64,000 nt of DNA from Ypsolopha sequella (GCA_934047225.1 OW204005.1:21274396-21338395); one strand, 5' to 3'. Positions 51,930 through 62,900 are shown, numbered from the stretch's first letter. The notes: a model not told the origin generated them from the letters alone. A program made the numbers and translations.

Positions 51930-52256
51930 TTAATGAATAAAATTTATTATAAGAAGAGGTAGAGGTTCTAGAAGAGGTATGGGAAACTTTTGAAAGTTGC
52001 GGGCCAAATTTTAGGATTGTAACGAAATCACGGGCCGTGGATGATATGATAGGAAGCTGTGAAAAAAATAATCAATATTCAATTTAATGCGATAAAATTG
52101 AGGCTACCGACATGTTAGTTATTCATTGCTTCCACACAGAGCAATGTAATATGAAAGAAGTGCGCAAAAAAAGCAGTGGACATCATTTATGATGAAAGTA
52201 TAAGTTTTGTCGTCTTATTATGCTCTCACTCAGCTCTCTTACAGTGTGTAACTACT

Positions 52257-52637
52257 AAAAAAACCGGCCAAGTGCGAGTCGAACTCGTGCACGAAGGATT
52301 CCGTTCCATTATCTATAAAAACAGCAAAAAAAAACATGTCTGTTGTATGGGAGCCCCTTTAAATATTTATTTTATTCTGTTTTTTAGTATTTGTTGTTAT
52401 AGCAGCAACAGAAATACATCATCTGTGAAAATTTCAACTGTCTAACTGTCATGGTTCAGGAGATACAGCCTGGTGACAGACGGACAGACAGACGGACAGA
52501 CAGACTGACAGACGGACAGACAGACGGACAGACAGACGGACAGACAGACTGACAGACAGACAGATGGACAGACAGACGGACAGCGGAGTCTTAGTAATAG
52601 GGTTCAGTTGGTTACCCTTTAGGTACGGAACCCTAAA
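52257..52637 (+). mobile_element. SINE-like element with (GACG/GACA)n segment
   Basis: Starts AAAACCGGCCAAGTGCGAGTC and ends TACGGAACCCTAAAAA. AGTCGAACTCG near the start resembles a B box. A microsatellite of GACGGACAGACA units occupies 52478-52582, followed by CAGCGGAGTCTTAGTAATAG. The shared 3' tail lies also at 1515-1626. This is an arrangement known from many insect genomes. Confidence 0.75.
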
Positions 52638-53225
52638 AATATTACTATTTTTGGCGCGCAGTTATAAGATGTTCCGCGGGCCGGTTCAAAAGCCGGGGCG
52701 TGGGCGGGCCGGGCTTTGCCCATATTTGTTCTAGACAGTGCGTTTATTTGTTTCAAAAAGTCTTTATTGTTTTTTTAACTTCATAAGTTTAGACGCACTA
52801 CTGTTTTAAACTGAAAAAAAAGCCCTCACTTTTATGAAGGGATCCGTACCTAAAAATGTACATTGAAGAAAAGTAATAACAATAGCAAGAGGGTGATTAA
52901 ATAAGGGTAATCAGTGAATTTTATATAATTTTTTTTCATTTTATTTTATTCAATTGCCCTCCGATTTGTCAAATCTCCCGAGTTGAGTTCCTTCGAAAGT
53001 TGGCAACCCTATGTAAGAACCACCTTAACCTATACGTATCTATTCAAAACTGTTACCTATTAGTACCTACTCGTAAGTAAGACCAGATCAAACTGAAGTT
53101 ATTTTCAGTCAGTCTGTCTAACAAAGGTCAGTCCTATATTTGGTCCCCAGACCCAACTTGTGACTGGAGTGGAGATACTGACGACCTTGACCGTATACAG
53201 GGGGTAAATGTGCACAATTGTAACC

Positions 53226-53627
53226 ATACATAATAGTAGTTTATGCTACAAGGGCGCAAAGGAATAAATTACGAGGACGATTTAAAATACGAGCGTAGCG
53301 AGTGTTTTAAACGTAACCGAGTAATTTATTGCTCTTACGCCCGTGTATCATAACTAAGTTTTTCAATGCATAGTGTGAGGAAATGAAAACAAATACAATC
53401 TTGTGAACTTTAAATTATGATTGGCTCAAAAGGATTGTATCCAGAGCCGTTAAACAGTGGAAAAAAAGTATAACATCTATGGTACACAGGAAAGGCTGCA
53501 GGTTAGCCAACCATTGCAAATGAATTAAAAAAAATATAATAATAAAGCCCTAGGGCAAAATAATCGACTTTCTGTTCGGTTTTGACGCATAAAATGTGGG
53601 CCTTTACGAGCACATGCATTGAAAAAC
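53226..53627. mobile_element. Composite element AATAGTAGTTTATGCTACAA, copy 3
   Basis: Full-length copy, same orientation as copies 1 and 2. Directly followed by a fragment (53632-53690) of the CAAGGTGACTTT MITE family. Confidence 0.8.
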
Positions 53628-53825
53628 TACATATAAGGTGACTTTACATGCCAAAACCAAATTCATACTGGAGACTCGGTAAGTGGTCAGGACTTTTTTT
53701 TAATATTGACTGTTTTTGTTAATAGCCTGTTTGGCGAGTGGCATCTGTTATTCTGAACTGAAGGAGGGCAAGCGAAAACAGGGCAGCCAATTCCTCAGGT
53801 TTATAGATGATCAGGAGCGACTTAA

Positions 53826-54224
53826 GAGGCTATGCGAATTTTATTTTTGTCACTGTCACTCCAAGAGAAAAATCGCGCAGTGCGGGAGGGGCGGATTCAG
53901 GGCAAAAGGGAAAAAAGTTTATATTTTTATTAAAAAAACTAAAATAGCTAGCAAAATTTAAAATATCAAATCTCTAGATATTGTTGAAACACACCTAATA
54001 AAATATGTTTCAGTTCCTATTCGTCAAACGAGGAGAAAAAGTGTGGTTGAAGACCTCATTTCAACAATTATTTCTATTGAGGAAAATTTATCCAAGCATG
54101 TTTTCCAATTTCAAAACTCTAGATTATATAGTCAAAATGCATATACTAGAAATGTTTTAAAATTTTCTGTGTATTTCATGAAATACACAGAAAAGAAACA
54201 CCCGTATTTTTTTCGCATATCGCC
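53826..54224 (+). mobile_element. TTAA-bordered element A of an adjoining pair
   Basis: TTAA at 53822-53825 and 54225-54228. The ends GAGGCTATGCGAATTTT and TTTTTTTCGCATATCGCC are imperfect inverted copies. Contains ATTTCAACAATTATTTCTATT, the inverse of a block in the 16.9- and 43.9-kb elements. Confidence 0.8.
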
Positions 54225-54228
54225 TTAA

Positions 54229-54649
54229 GGCGATACGTAAAAGTTTTAGCGTCCCTGCTGTTACTCCATATGCGAAAAAATCTTCAGTCCGACAGGGACG
54301 GATTCGTGGAAAAGCAGCAAAAAGTCGGTTTTATATTAATAAAAAATGTACTAAAGTTGCTATCAAAATTTAGTTTAACCAGGTCCTAGATACCGTTAAA
54401 ACCCATCTAATAAAATATAGTTGCAGTCCATATATCACTCTAAATTGTCAAACCAGGAGAAATGGTGTCGAAAAGGACCTAATTTCAATAAATATTTCTA
54501 TCGAGCCGAATTTCTCCAACCGCGTTTCTGTTTTAACAGATCCCTAGAAAAAGAATTCAAAAATAATATACTATTTTATCAAAATAATACATTATTTACT
54601 GAAGTAGATATGCAAGTTCTAAAAGTGTCGATTTCTTTTCCATAGCGCC
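54229..54649 (+). mobile_element. TTAA-bordered element B of an adjoining pair
   Basis: Shares the TTAA at 54225-54228 with element A and has another at 54650-54653. The ends GGCGATACG and ...CATAGCGCC are loosely inverted. The long match with 27226-27545 defines the family. Confidence 0.8.
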
Positions 54650-55204
54650 TTAAAGTCAGTCTGACTGGCTGACTGATACACTTTTACAAGCTTCGTGTGT
54701 GTGAGAAGGATAGACAATAACTCGTATACTTAGCCCGTTAGGGCGGAAAATCATCTACCTTTATAAGAAAATTCGTTTATTTTCATGCTGAGTTTCGTAA
54801 TTGGTAACGAAAGGCCGTTTTAAGAGCTCCGTGCTCGGTGGCTTGGAGTCAGCCATGCACGTGTTGGCTTTGTCTTGCTATTTCCTCCTACATTCACACT
54901 CGTAAAGAGCGAGCGAGCTACAGGTACGATATTTCGTAACAAGATTCATCTCTTGAAAAAAACTTGCAACTATCTTTGGTTGTTTACACGATTTCAAGAG
55001 AAATATCCCCTAAATCGAAATGAAACAAAATATATTGGATTGTCAAAAAATATAATATGCTGTATGAACCTTAATTCATTGTTGGAACGCTAGAAGCTTT
55101 CGGTTCAAATACATTCATGAAAAAAGGTGTAAATCCAGAACTTTTGTACATTTGTAATTTTTGTATGTATTTAATTTTGGTATATGTTGTAGGTTCAAGT
55201 CAAG

Positions 55205-55858
55205 AATATTCTACGGAATAGGTTACACAAATATTGTACGGAATAGGTTACACAAATATTGTACGGGATAGGTTACACAAATATTGTACGGGATAGGTTA
55301 CACAAATATTGTACGGGATAGGTTACACAAATATTGTACGGGATAGGTTACACAAATATTGTAAGGGATAGGTTACACAAATATTGTACGGGATAGGTTA
55401 CACAAATATTGTAAGGGATAGGTTACACAAATATTGTACGGGATAGGTTACACAAATATTGTACGGGATAGGTTACACAAATATTGTAAGGGATAGGTTA
55501 CACAAATATTGTACGGGATAGGTTACACAAATATTGTACGGGATAGGTTACACAAATATTGTACGGGATAGGTTACACAAATATTGTACGGGATAGGTTA
55601 CACAAATATTGTACGGAATAGGTTACACAAATATTGTACGGGATAGGTTACACAAATATTGTACGGGATAGGTTACACAAATATTGTACGGGATAGGTTA
55701 CACAAATATTGTACGGGATAGGTTACACAAATATTGTACGGAATAGGTTACACAAATATTGTACGGGATAGGTTACACAAATATTGTACGGGATAGGTTA
55801 CACAAATATTGTACGGGATAGGTTACACAAATATTGTACGGGATAGGTTACACAAATA
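55205..55858 (+). repeat. 25-bp satellite array, about 26 copies
   Basis: Unit GTACGGGATAGGTTACACAA ATATT repeated without gaps. Variants are GGAATA for GGGATA (at the first two units and two internal ones) and GTAAGG for GTACGG (three units). Period 25 with no open frame through it. It lies in the DPP intron. Confidence 0.95.
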
Positions 55859-56159
55859 TAAAATTTAGGCAAATACCAATAAATACGGATAATACCAGCG
55901 AGTTGCGCTAGTATGGGAGTTCAAGCAAATACGGTGCTCTTAAACAAGGTATCCTAAAAATATTATAATAAAACGATTTGTTTTCCTTGGAGTTTTCAAT
56001 TTCAATATTTTAATGGAATTTCTGACAGATTGCTTCTTTTTCATCGTAGGAATGGTTTTGGGGCAAGTTAAAACAACATCGGCTTTTTGTAGCTCTGGTT
56101 TTTGAAGACTTATTTAAAAAGTTTTTGAACATAAAATGTAATTTTTCCATTGAAGGTGA
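55859..56159. other. Intronic, nothing recognised
   Basis: Unique AT-rich DNA after the satellite; no repeat or frame stands out. Confidence 0.4.
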
Positions 56160-56265
56160 TGGCGATTTATCTATTGCAAGCGCTAACGAAGAGGTTAGGC
56201 GTTAGCTCTCGGCCTGTAATCGACACATCCTGCGTTCGATTCCCGGTTCTATCTGTTTTTATTTA
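56160..56265 (+). mobile_element. tRNA-like SINE head
   Basis: GCGTTAGCTCTCGGCCTGTA (A-box-like) and CTGCGTTCGATTCCCGGTT (B box), preceded by GCGATTTATCTATTGCAAG. That leader also occurs at 38468 and, with one base changed, at 60470. It looks like a different SINE family from 41606. Confidence 0.65.
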
Positions 56266-56324
56266 TAAAATTAATTAATTGCATTATACAATTTATATTA
56301 TAATCAATATTGTAACATTTCCCC

Positions 56325-56573
56325 GATTATTATTACATACGGCTAGAACACTCACGTGTGATTGTTGTTGACTGTATGCCAACCGTTTCACCGATACAAT
56401 TTCGGCATTATCAAGGAGAGTCTCGTTCTTAGGACGACGACGCGGCGTTCACCGTCGAACGACCCTAAGAACGACACTCGCCTTGATAATGCCGAAATTG
56501 TATCGGTGAAACGGTTGGCATACAGTCAACAACAATCACACGTGAGTGTTCTAGCCGTATGTAATAATAATTT
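56325..56573. mobile_element. Near-perfect 249-bp palindromic MITE
   Basis: Arms of about 112 bp: ATTATTATTACATACGGCTA, GAACACTCACGTGTGATTGT and GGCATTATCAAGG, each repeated inverted on the right with very few differences. The short centre is GC-rich (GACGACGACGCGGCG). TAGGACG...CCTAAGAACGAC near the middle is also inverted. Confidence 0.9.
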
Positions 56574-57179
56574 AGTATGTCAGCTCACGCGAGTTTGAAT
56601 AATATTACATTTCCCCGATCTTCGTTTATGGTCATTATTTTGCATTGTCTTTATCTGTTGAGTTCTCATTATCACTAAAACAATAGTTAAACAAGACATA
56701 AACGTCTCTCGAATCTATTTTCAAGCAAGCAGACGTTGTATTACGTGATGTTCCAACTAAATGAAAAAATTCACCCTTTTTACAACGAAATCTACTCGGC
56801 AGGTAGTCTTATTTTTCCATAAAACCCGGAAATTATTCCAGGAAGTGGCTGGGAACTTTTTCGGTAAAACTCCCTGAAGACAGATTTCCCCGACCCCCCC
56901 GGGGCCCTGGTGACGTAATGACGATTTTATTCTGTTATGAACTTAATAAGCAAATTCAATTTGGGGTCTTATCTTGCCTAATGGCTTTGTACATTTGCAT
57001 GAATCGGAAAAGCATCATGGATCAAATTTTTAATTGTTTATAAGGAATCCCACTAAAGACATAAATGTGGAAAAAGTTAGCAAAAGTGTTGAAATCTAAT
57101 CGGAAGCCAAGTTCTAACTAAACAGCAGTTTCTGTACACCTTACACTATTTGAAATGAGCAGGGTTTCATTGAGATTTA

Positions 57180-57540
57180 TAGGTGGTAGAGCTGATGCCA
57201 GGCTCGACTGTGGAGGTACCACCATCTTACTTGGAGACCCCCTCGAAGTAATTCGGGGGAGAGTAAGAGGACAGCTCACAGGCAAAAACCAGGAGGCCCA
57301 CCATGCCTGGGACCGATGGATGGCGGTATATCCATCCCTAATAGCCGGGCCTTATATGGAACAGACTGGTGACGGGCAGCAGCGTCACCCACCGGTGCGA
57401 GGGTTCCGGCACCGCGCTCACCAACCCGCCTGCCCAGCGTGTGTGAGTATGGGCAATTCTTCCAGGATGATCGCCGGGAGTGGCAAAGGCTTATTTATGT
57501 CCAGCAGTGGACGAACTAGGCTGATGGATGGATGGATGGA
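57180..57540 (+). mobile_element. RTE-related non-autonomous retroposon, copy 2
   Basis: Same start and (ATGG)n end as 6303-6661, about 93 percent alike by eye, with an internal difference near the RTE-like tail (GGCTTATTTATGTCC). A 139-codon frame through it is the retroposon itself, not a gene. Confidence 0.7.
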
Positions 57541-57753
57541 TTTTCTACTTGATTCAGCGATATGTATGTTGTAGTTAATTTGATCAAATAAAGTCAGCAA
57601 GGAGTACCTAGTCCCTTAATTTAGTTGAAAAATATACCAAATTCAAATATTTATTCTTGATTTCTAAATATATTGATAAAATGCATGCTGCGGCCGCCAC
57701 TTATAAAACGCTTCTTCAATGGCACGCGTGAATTATGTTAGATATAATAGGTC

Positions 57754-58477
57754 TTTACATATGAAATTGTTCTTACAGGTTCATTCAAATGCAAATTCAA
57801 ATTCAAATAGTTTATTTTGCAAAGCAGGTATAGATATATACACTTTTTACACGTCAAATTTAATCTAATAAAGAAAATATATGTAATAAAATAATAAATG
57901 TACATGAACTAAATTAAAGGTTTATTTAATTTATGTAGCAATATATTTACAATTAAAATGATAGGTAAAATATATATTATACAAGGTAAAATCCAATCAG
58001 CCGCCCGAACCAATACCGGAGACCCGGCCAGGGACCAGGAACAAGGTTCAATGATCACCAACCGAGCCCCCAGCACGAATCCAGGGAATCCAGGGAATCA
58101 TGAGTTCATAATTCCTGTAATTCAATAGCTACTTCAATTTTTTGTTTTTGTTTGAAAGTTGATTTCAAGGTTTTACATCTACGTATTAAATTTTGTTTTT
58201 ATTATCAGTCTGATTATGAAAATTTAATCTTCAAAAACAGTTCGTCCTAAATGCCAGCCATTTACATGATAAGATTCGCAATATTTTTTTACAGCTGACA
58301 CTTTTTAAAAATTAAATTAATGTTGCTGTTAGCTTAATGTTGTCTTATTCATACACATAAGAAATCACAAAATTTGGATTTATCATTCCTAAAAAAAATG
58401 CAAAAATGTTAGTACTGAAAATTGAGTTTCCTTCAAATTCTCTATAGAAAACGGCAATTTCATATGTAAAGACCTAA
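57754..58477. mobile_element. MITE, AGGTCTTTACATATGAAATTG ends, copy 2, split
   Basis: Left end at 57754-57786 and the rest from 58088 to 58477. The inverted ends TAGGTCTTTACATATGAAAT and its complement suggest a TA-type target. Interrupted by about 300 bp of LINE-like and GC-rich sequence. Confidence 0.75.
57787..58087. mobile_element. Nested insertion, CAAATTCAAATTCAAATAG family
   Basis: CAAATTCAAATTCAAATAGT TTATTTTGCAAAG is a sequence type often found at LINE 3' ends in moths. The same body occurs inverted at 58823-59015. The last 90 bp (CCGCCCGAACCAATACCGG...) is GC-rich and unrelated. Confidence 0.65.
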
Positions 58478-58491
58478 TATATTATTTTTCA

Positions 58492-59085
58492 ATGCAAGTG
58501 CTCGTAAAGGCCCACTTTTTATGCATTCAAACCGAACAGAAAGTCGATTACTTTGCCCTAGGGCTTTTTTTTTAATTTATTTATGAAAAGTTGGCTAACC
58601 TGCAATCTTTCCTGTGTACCAAAAATGTTATACTTTTTATTCCCACTGTTTAACGGCTCTGGATACAGTCCTTTTGAGCCAATCGTAATTTAAAGTTCAC
58701 AAGATTATATTTGTTTTATTTCCTCACACTATGCATTGAAAAACGTAGTATGATACACGGGCGTAAGAGCAATAAATTACTCGGTTACGTTTAAAACACT
58801 CGCTACGCTCGTTGGTTGGATTTCACCTTGTATAATAATATTTTACCTATAATTTTAATCATATATATATTGCTACATAAATTAAATAAACATTTAATCT
58901 AAGTAGTTCATTTACATTTATTATTTTATTACATATATTTTTATAAGATTAAAATTTGACTTGTGAAACGTGTATTATATATACCTACTTTGCAAAATAA
59001 ACTTTTTGAATTTTTGATCATTTTTTTTAAGTCGTCCTCGTAATTTATTCCTTTTCGCCCTTGAAGCATAAACTACTATAATAAA
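58492..59085. mobile_element. Composite element copy 4 (inverted), split by an insertion
   Basis: 58492-58815 is the complement of copies 1-3 from the AATGCATGTGCTCGTAAAG-type end to CTCGCTACGCTCG. The missing start (GTCGTCCTCGTAATTTATTC...AAACTACTAT) follows at 59026-59085. Between lies the inverted LINE-tail copy (58823-59015). Confidence 0.75.
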
Positions 59086-59547
59086 TGAAACTTAAATTAA
59101 TGATATTGTCCTACTTCATAAGTAGGTACCGACGTGACGTCTACACACGTCGAAGGCTGTAAATGACTTCATTACGCTCCACTCGTGAAAAGCACCAACT
59201 TAATCTCCTCCTTTGAATTAAGTTCGTTAACAAAACTAAGTTATTTCGCAAGTTTCAGCGAAACTCCCGAATTCGTTTAAGACGATAAGCTCGTTCTGCG
59301 AGGAAACCTGAGAATTGAATTTGCTTATAATATGGTCATTGTAACCGACTTAAAAAAAAAAGGTTGTATGTTTGTCATGTGGATTTGTGGTATTGTCTGT
59401 TTATCATGAAGTTAAGGCTGTTAAAAACTGCCACCTTAGAATAGGTAATAATATATAATATAATACTAATTACAATAATTATTGAAAGTTTGCTCAATTA
59501 AATGCCTAGAAACAGGAATGAACTATCTTTAAAAAGCAATTAGCAGC

Positions 59548-59899
59548 TCTTAAGGCATAACGCCAAGGCCACAGCTTCAGGCTTGTAGCGGCACTCCTTG
59601 CTGCGCTTTCAGGCGGTTTTTGTGACGGGCTTTGCCCAGTCACGACATATAGCGCGTTCGCTCGCTCAAAGCGCTCGACACTAGGTTCGTCCTGTGCGCT
59701 CGATCACTGTTTCAACCGCCTGCCTCCCCGCACACCGCCATCCCGAGAGCGCAAGTCACTCAAAGCCGGACAAGACGCGCGGGCGGCGACCCATGGCCGG
59801 CTCTATACAACTTCATACATTTGTTCTCTCCGCCGGCGCCGTCGCAAGAAGAACCGCTTGGCGCGCCTCTCGAAGCCTGAAGCTGTGCGCGACCGGTTA
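59548..59899. mobile_element. CpG-rich MITE-like element
   Basis: GC-rich block in AT-rich surroundings. GGCCACAGCTTCAGGCTTGT near the left end and GAAGCCTGAAGCTGTGCGC near the right are inverted copies, and TTAA lies at both edges. An internal GTGACGGGCTTTGCCCAGTCAC hairpin is present. A 68-codon frame here is Arg-rich and not convincing as a gene. Confidence 0.55.
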
Positions 59900-60162
59900 A
59901 AGTCAGAAGCATGTTGTTCTAGCTTTAAAACTTCCAAACAAACCCAATTTCAGCGGTCGTATGAATGTGTACGAGTGCAAGTCTGTAGTTAACAAACCTA
60001 ACCTAAAAACAAACCTAAAAATAAGCTTTATAAAAGTCTAAAGTTTTTTTTCCTACTGGGAAATATTTGGGAAAGTTATATTACATCAATTATATTTTTG
60101 GAATGTTGTCCAAGATGATGAGTAGTAGATTGTGTGGTTTTATTTACAACTATCTTTTTTTA

Positions 60163-60350
60163 GGTTTCCGTACCTAAAAGGTACAAAAGGACCCTTTATG
60201 GTGAGACTCCGTTGTCCGTCCGTCCGTCCCTATGTCACAGCCTCATAACTTTAGCACCGTTAAAGACATGAAATTTGGCACAAACATATCATTAATTTGC
60301 CCACATATTACAATGTAAAAAAAAATATGAAAAATTTTAAATTGTTCAAA
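60163..60350. repeat. Dispersed retroposon fragment with CCGT repeats, copy 2
   Basis: Matches 42920-43115; slightly shorter in the CCGTCCGTCC run. Confidence 0.65.
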
Positions 60351-60454
60351 ATATTTGACAAAATATTTCGTCTATGAACTTTATTTGACTAAATGAATCA
60401 TAATATCAAATTGCCTATATAAATAAAAAATTAGAATGACAGAAATAAATTTCT

Positions 60455-60810
60455 ATGTTTGAATACTTAGCGATTTATCCATCGCAAGGAGATATAAATT
60501 AACAGTATATCATTTCAGTATAGAAACGCAGAAAGAAAAGTAAATCTGGATGTGAGGAGGTCTGAACCGGGATTCGAACCCGGGAGATATAAATTAACAT
60601 ATAATTATCATTGCAGTATAGAAACGCAGACGCGTTTCTGCGTTTCTAAATACGTTTGCGAGCAGGTTCGATTTTCAGTACATGAACCACTGTGCGATGA
60701 TTCATGTACTGAAAAATAAAAATATGTAAATGTAGGTTTATGTTACTAACAATAGGGTAAGCAGAGTAAGCGAGAGGTCCCGGGTTCGTATTACGGTTCA
60801 GAGCTTATCA
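60455..60810 (-). mobile_element. tRNA-like SINE fragments
   Basis: CCGGGATTCGAACCCGGGA at 60568-60586 is, on the - strand, a tRNA-type B box (GGTTCGAATCC). It is flanked by GTATAGAAACGCAGAAAGA as at 38445-38535. A second B-box-like CCCGGGTTCGTATTACGG lies near 60780 on the + strand. Confidence 0.6.
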
Positions 60811-61294
60811 CGTATGATCACGTTTATACTTTAAGTTTCTTTTCTGATATAATGTTAATAAAAAAGTAGAGAAACAGCCGAAAAAATTACTCGAAAAGTG
60901 GTAACTTTGCGAATTTATTCTATCGAGCCAACTTTATCATATAGTGTTTCCATCGTGTATACTGTCTAGTATATATCCCTAATAATACCAATATATTTCC
61001 CTAGATTTTATTTTATTGTTTACTATTTCAAAAAGGGAAACAAGGGTAATAAAAACGGGTTTGTGTGTGAAAAAGCTCGGTGCGCTCTTAAGTATGTAGG
61101 TACGAATTCTATTCTATGGAACAGAAGCTTTTTTTTTTTGCGATTTCAGACATGGCTCTATCGTACAATTTATTCGAATGTTGGGACGAGTTTTAGATTT
61201 TTGGGGACTAAAAGTACAGCCCGGATAATTTAGGTCGTATTTTTTGCAATTTTTTAAAGTGATGTCATTAAATCTCAAAAAAAGACCAACTAAC

Positions 61295-61524
61295 CTTCAT
61301 ACAGCCAATCCGGCACCCCGTTATAAATGACCCCCGGCACGCCGGTTTCCGTCACCCGGTATCCCGTGGACGACCTGGGTGCGGGCCTGTAGTAGATGTC
61401 CTGGTCCTTCACCGTGACGAGCCCGTGCCCCTTGGGCGTCCAGGTTGCGTACAGCAGGGGGGGGCCTTCAGTCACAACCCCACCCCCCACTTCGTCCGGG
61501 AGCGGCGTTAGGGGGTACGACTCT
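61295..61524 (-). CDS. DPP10: Inactive DPP10-like protein, first exon seen in this window
   Basis: Acceptor CTTCTGTTTCAG, donor GTTAGTTGG; one base, 76 codons, one base. YATWTPKGHGLVTVKDQDIY then YRVTETG, VIYNGVPDWLYE match the propeller start of DPP4-like proteins (W-x-P-x-GH-x-L-x-x-V-x-x-x-DIY...IYNG-x-x-DW-x-YEEE). The upstream exons for the cytosolic tail, membrane helix and first blades lie outside the window; I find none between here and 64,000. Confidence 0.93.
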
Positions 61525-61580
61525 CTGAAACAGAAGAGACTTGGTTATGGAAGCTGCACGAATCTGATAAGGGTTTAGGT

Positions 61581-62132
61581 CAGCCATACTCAACCTAATT
61601 TTATAGGGGCCACAAAAACGTTTTAGTTGTAGTACCGCGGGCTGCAACATAAACTTATTTAGGTGTTAATAAAAATTGTAATTTAAATTTAATGGCTTGA
61701 TTATTTTAATCCAAAAAAGAAAAGGGTTCACAATTAATCTGAAAGGATGATCTTAAAAGTGTTTCATGCATGCAGCTACAAGCGACTTTCACAAATTAAA
61801 AATAAAAAGCGTTCTAAAGTTTCAATGATAATTCTGTAATTGGGAACACTATTTCAAAAGTTCGTCAAGATCTGTCTTGTTGCTGCATATAATAATCTTA
61901 TTACTCCATCTGTAAGTTTGTTTCTGTACACATTATTTGCATATTTCATTCGCGAAACCGGTGATTCGCAAACTTATGTAGATGCAAACAATATTAATAT
62001 AATTTGGGCACTTCTTTGTATGGTTTTATATTTTTGGGGGAGAATGCTCGTAAATTAAATTTTTCAGAACCTGTCTTCATGCCAGGTGGGCCACTTACAA
62101 AAGTTCGGCGGGCCGCAGGTTGAGTATAGCTG
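61581..62132. mobile_element. hAT-type MITE, 552 bp, 56 bp upstream of a DPP exon
   Basis: The ends CAGCCATACTCAACC and GGTTGAGTATAGCTG are inverted with one mismatch. The target duplication is GTTTAGGT (61573-61580) against GTTTAGGG (62133-62140). Subterminal GGGCC/GCGGGC blocks face each other as in many hAT MITEs. It lies in the intron, just before the polypyrimidine region of the exon at 61524. Confidence 0.85.
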
Positions 62133-62639
62133 GTTTAGGGGCATTAGTGGTCATAGCGAATATTTAAATTCCTGTTGCTGTCGCAGAAATAGCACACCAA
62201 ACTGTTTATGATACCCAAGACAAAGGGTATAAAGTATTGTTTTACTTATTTTACCACCTCTGTAACAAAATCAGCATGAAAAAGAATTCATCTGTAATTT
62301 TTGACATGTGTCACTTTTGACATGTGTCACTTTTGACATCTGTCATAAAACCTTTATCAAAGTCTTAGTAAAACCGTGGATCTGGCTAATGTATTCAATG
62401 AAAAGAACGTGCATGGATCTAGTGATATATACATATTTGTTTTTCTACTGAGAGAAAAAGTTCTCTCTAGATCCATGATGGATATTTAAAGTCAACGGGT
62501 CTATTTAGAACGATCATAATTAAATTAAGAAAATTGCAACTATAGTTAAACAACTTTTAGCACCAAATACTACAGACTGTTCCATGGCCGTATTTACCTC
62601 TCTATGTTGTTGATCTTTTGTCATAGCTAAATAAAATAA

Positions 62640-62900
62640 GGGGTTATATATTACGTCATAAATTTTTGTCGATTTTCACCGCCCCTCCCTTACAATCATC
62701 CTATCGTCGTTATCTATTGACCCCGCCCCTCACAAAACTTATGTTTATATATATATATATATATATAACATTTTCATTTATATATAATTTTCATTATTTG
62801 TACTTCAAAATCGATTTTTCTTTTGACAAGACCCCCCTTATTGCCATCTATACTCATGATATCACCGTCATCCGCAGACCAGCCCCTTTATTGTAAACAA
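62640..62900. repeat. Dispersed repeat with (TA)n microsatellite
   Basis: ACAATCATCCTATCGTCGTT and GACCCCGCCCCTCACAAAAC match 22350-22410, and CCCCCTTATTGCC matches further on. A (TA) run lies at 62747-62768. Confidence 0.6.

Larger units (their letters stand above)
42838..61294. other. 18.5-kb DPP intron densely filled with transposons
   Basis: Flanked by exons that join exactly in phase (G + AA giving Glu), so no exon is missing between them. Contents are listed separately. Parts not covered by other entries (44832-45818, 47346-48423, 51066-51520, 54654-55204, 56574-57179, 60811-61294) are AT-rich and hold no recognisable gene. A CTTT microsatellite lies at 45618-45641 and a fragment of the GCTATGCGAATTTTATTTTT element at 45457-45500. 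Confidence 0.7.

Noticed and set aside
55205..55858. CRISPR-like regular repeat
   Set aside because: Units are contiguous with no unique spacers, and the genome is eukaryotic; it is a satellite.
57155..57574. 139-codon frame
   Set aside because: It is the RTE-related retroposon; the related copy at 6303 has the frame broken.
59694..59900. 68-codon Arg-rich frame as a gene
   Set aside because: Lies within the CpG-rich MITE-like element and ends at its terminal repeat.
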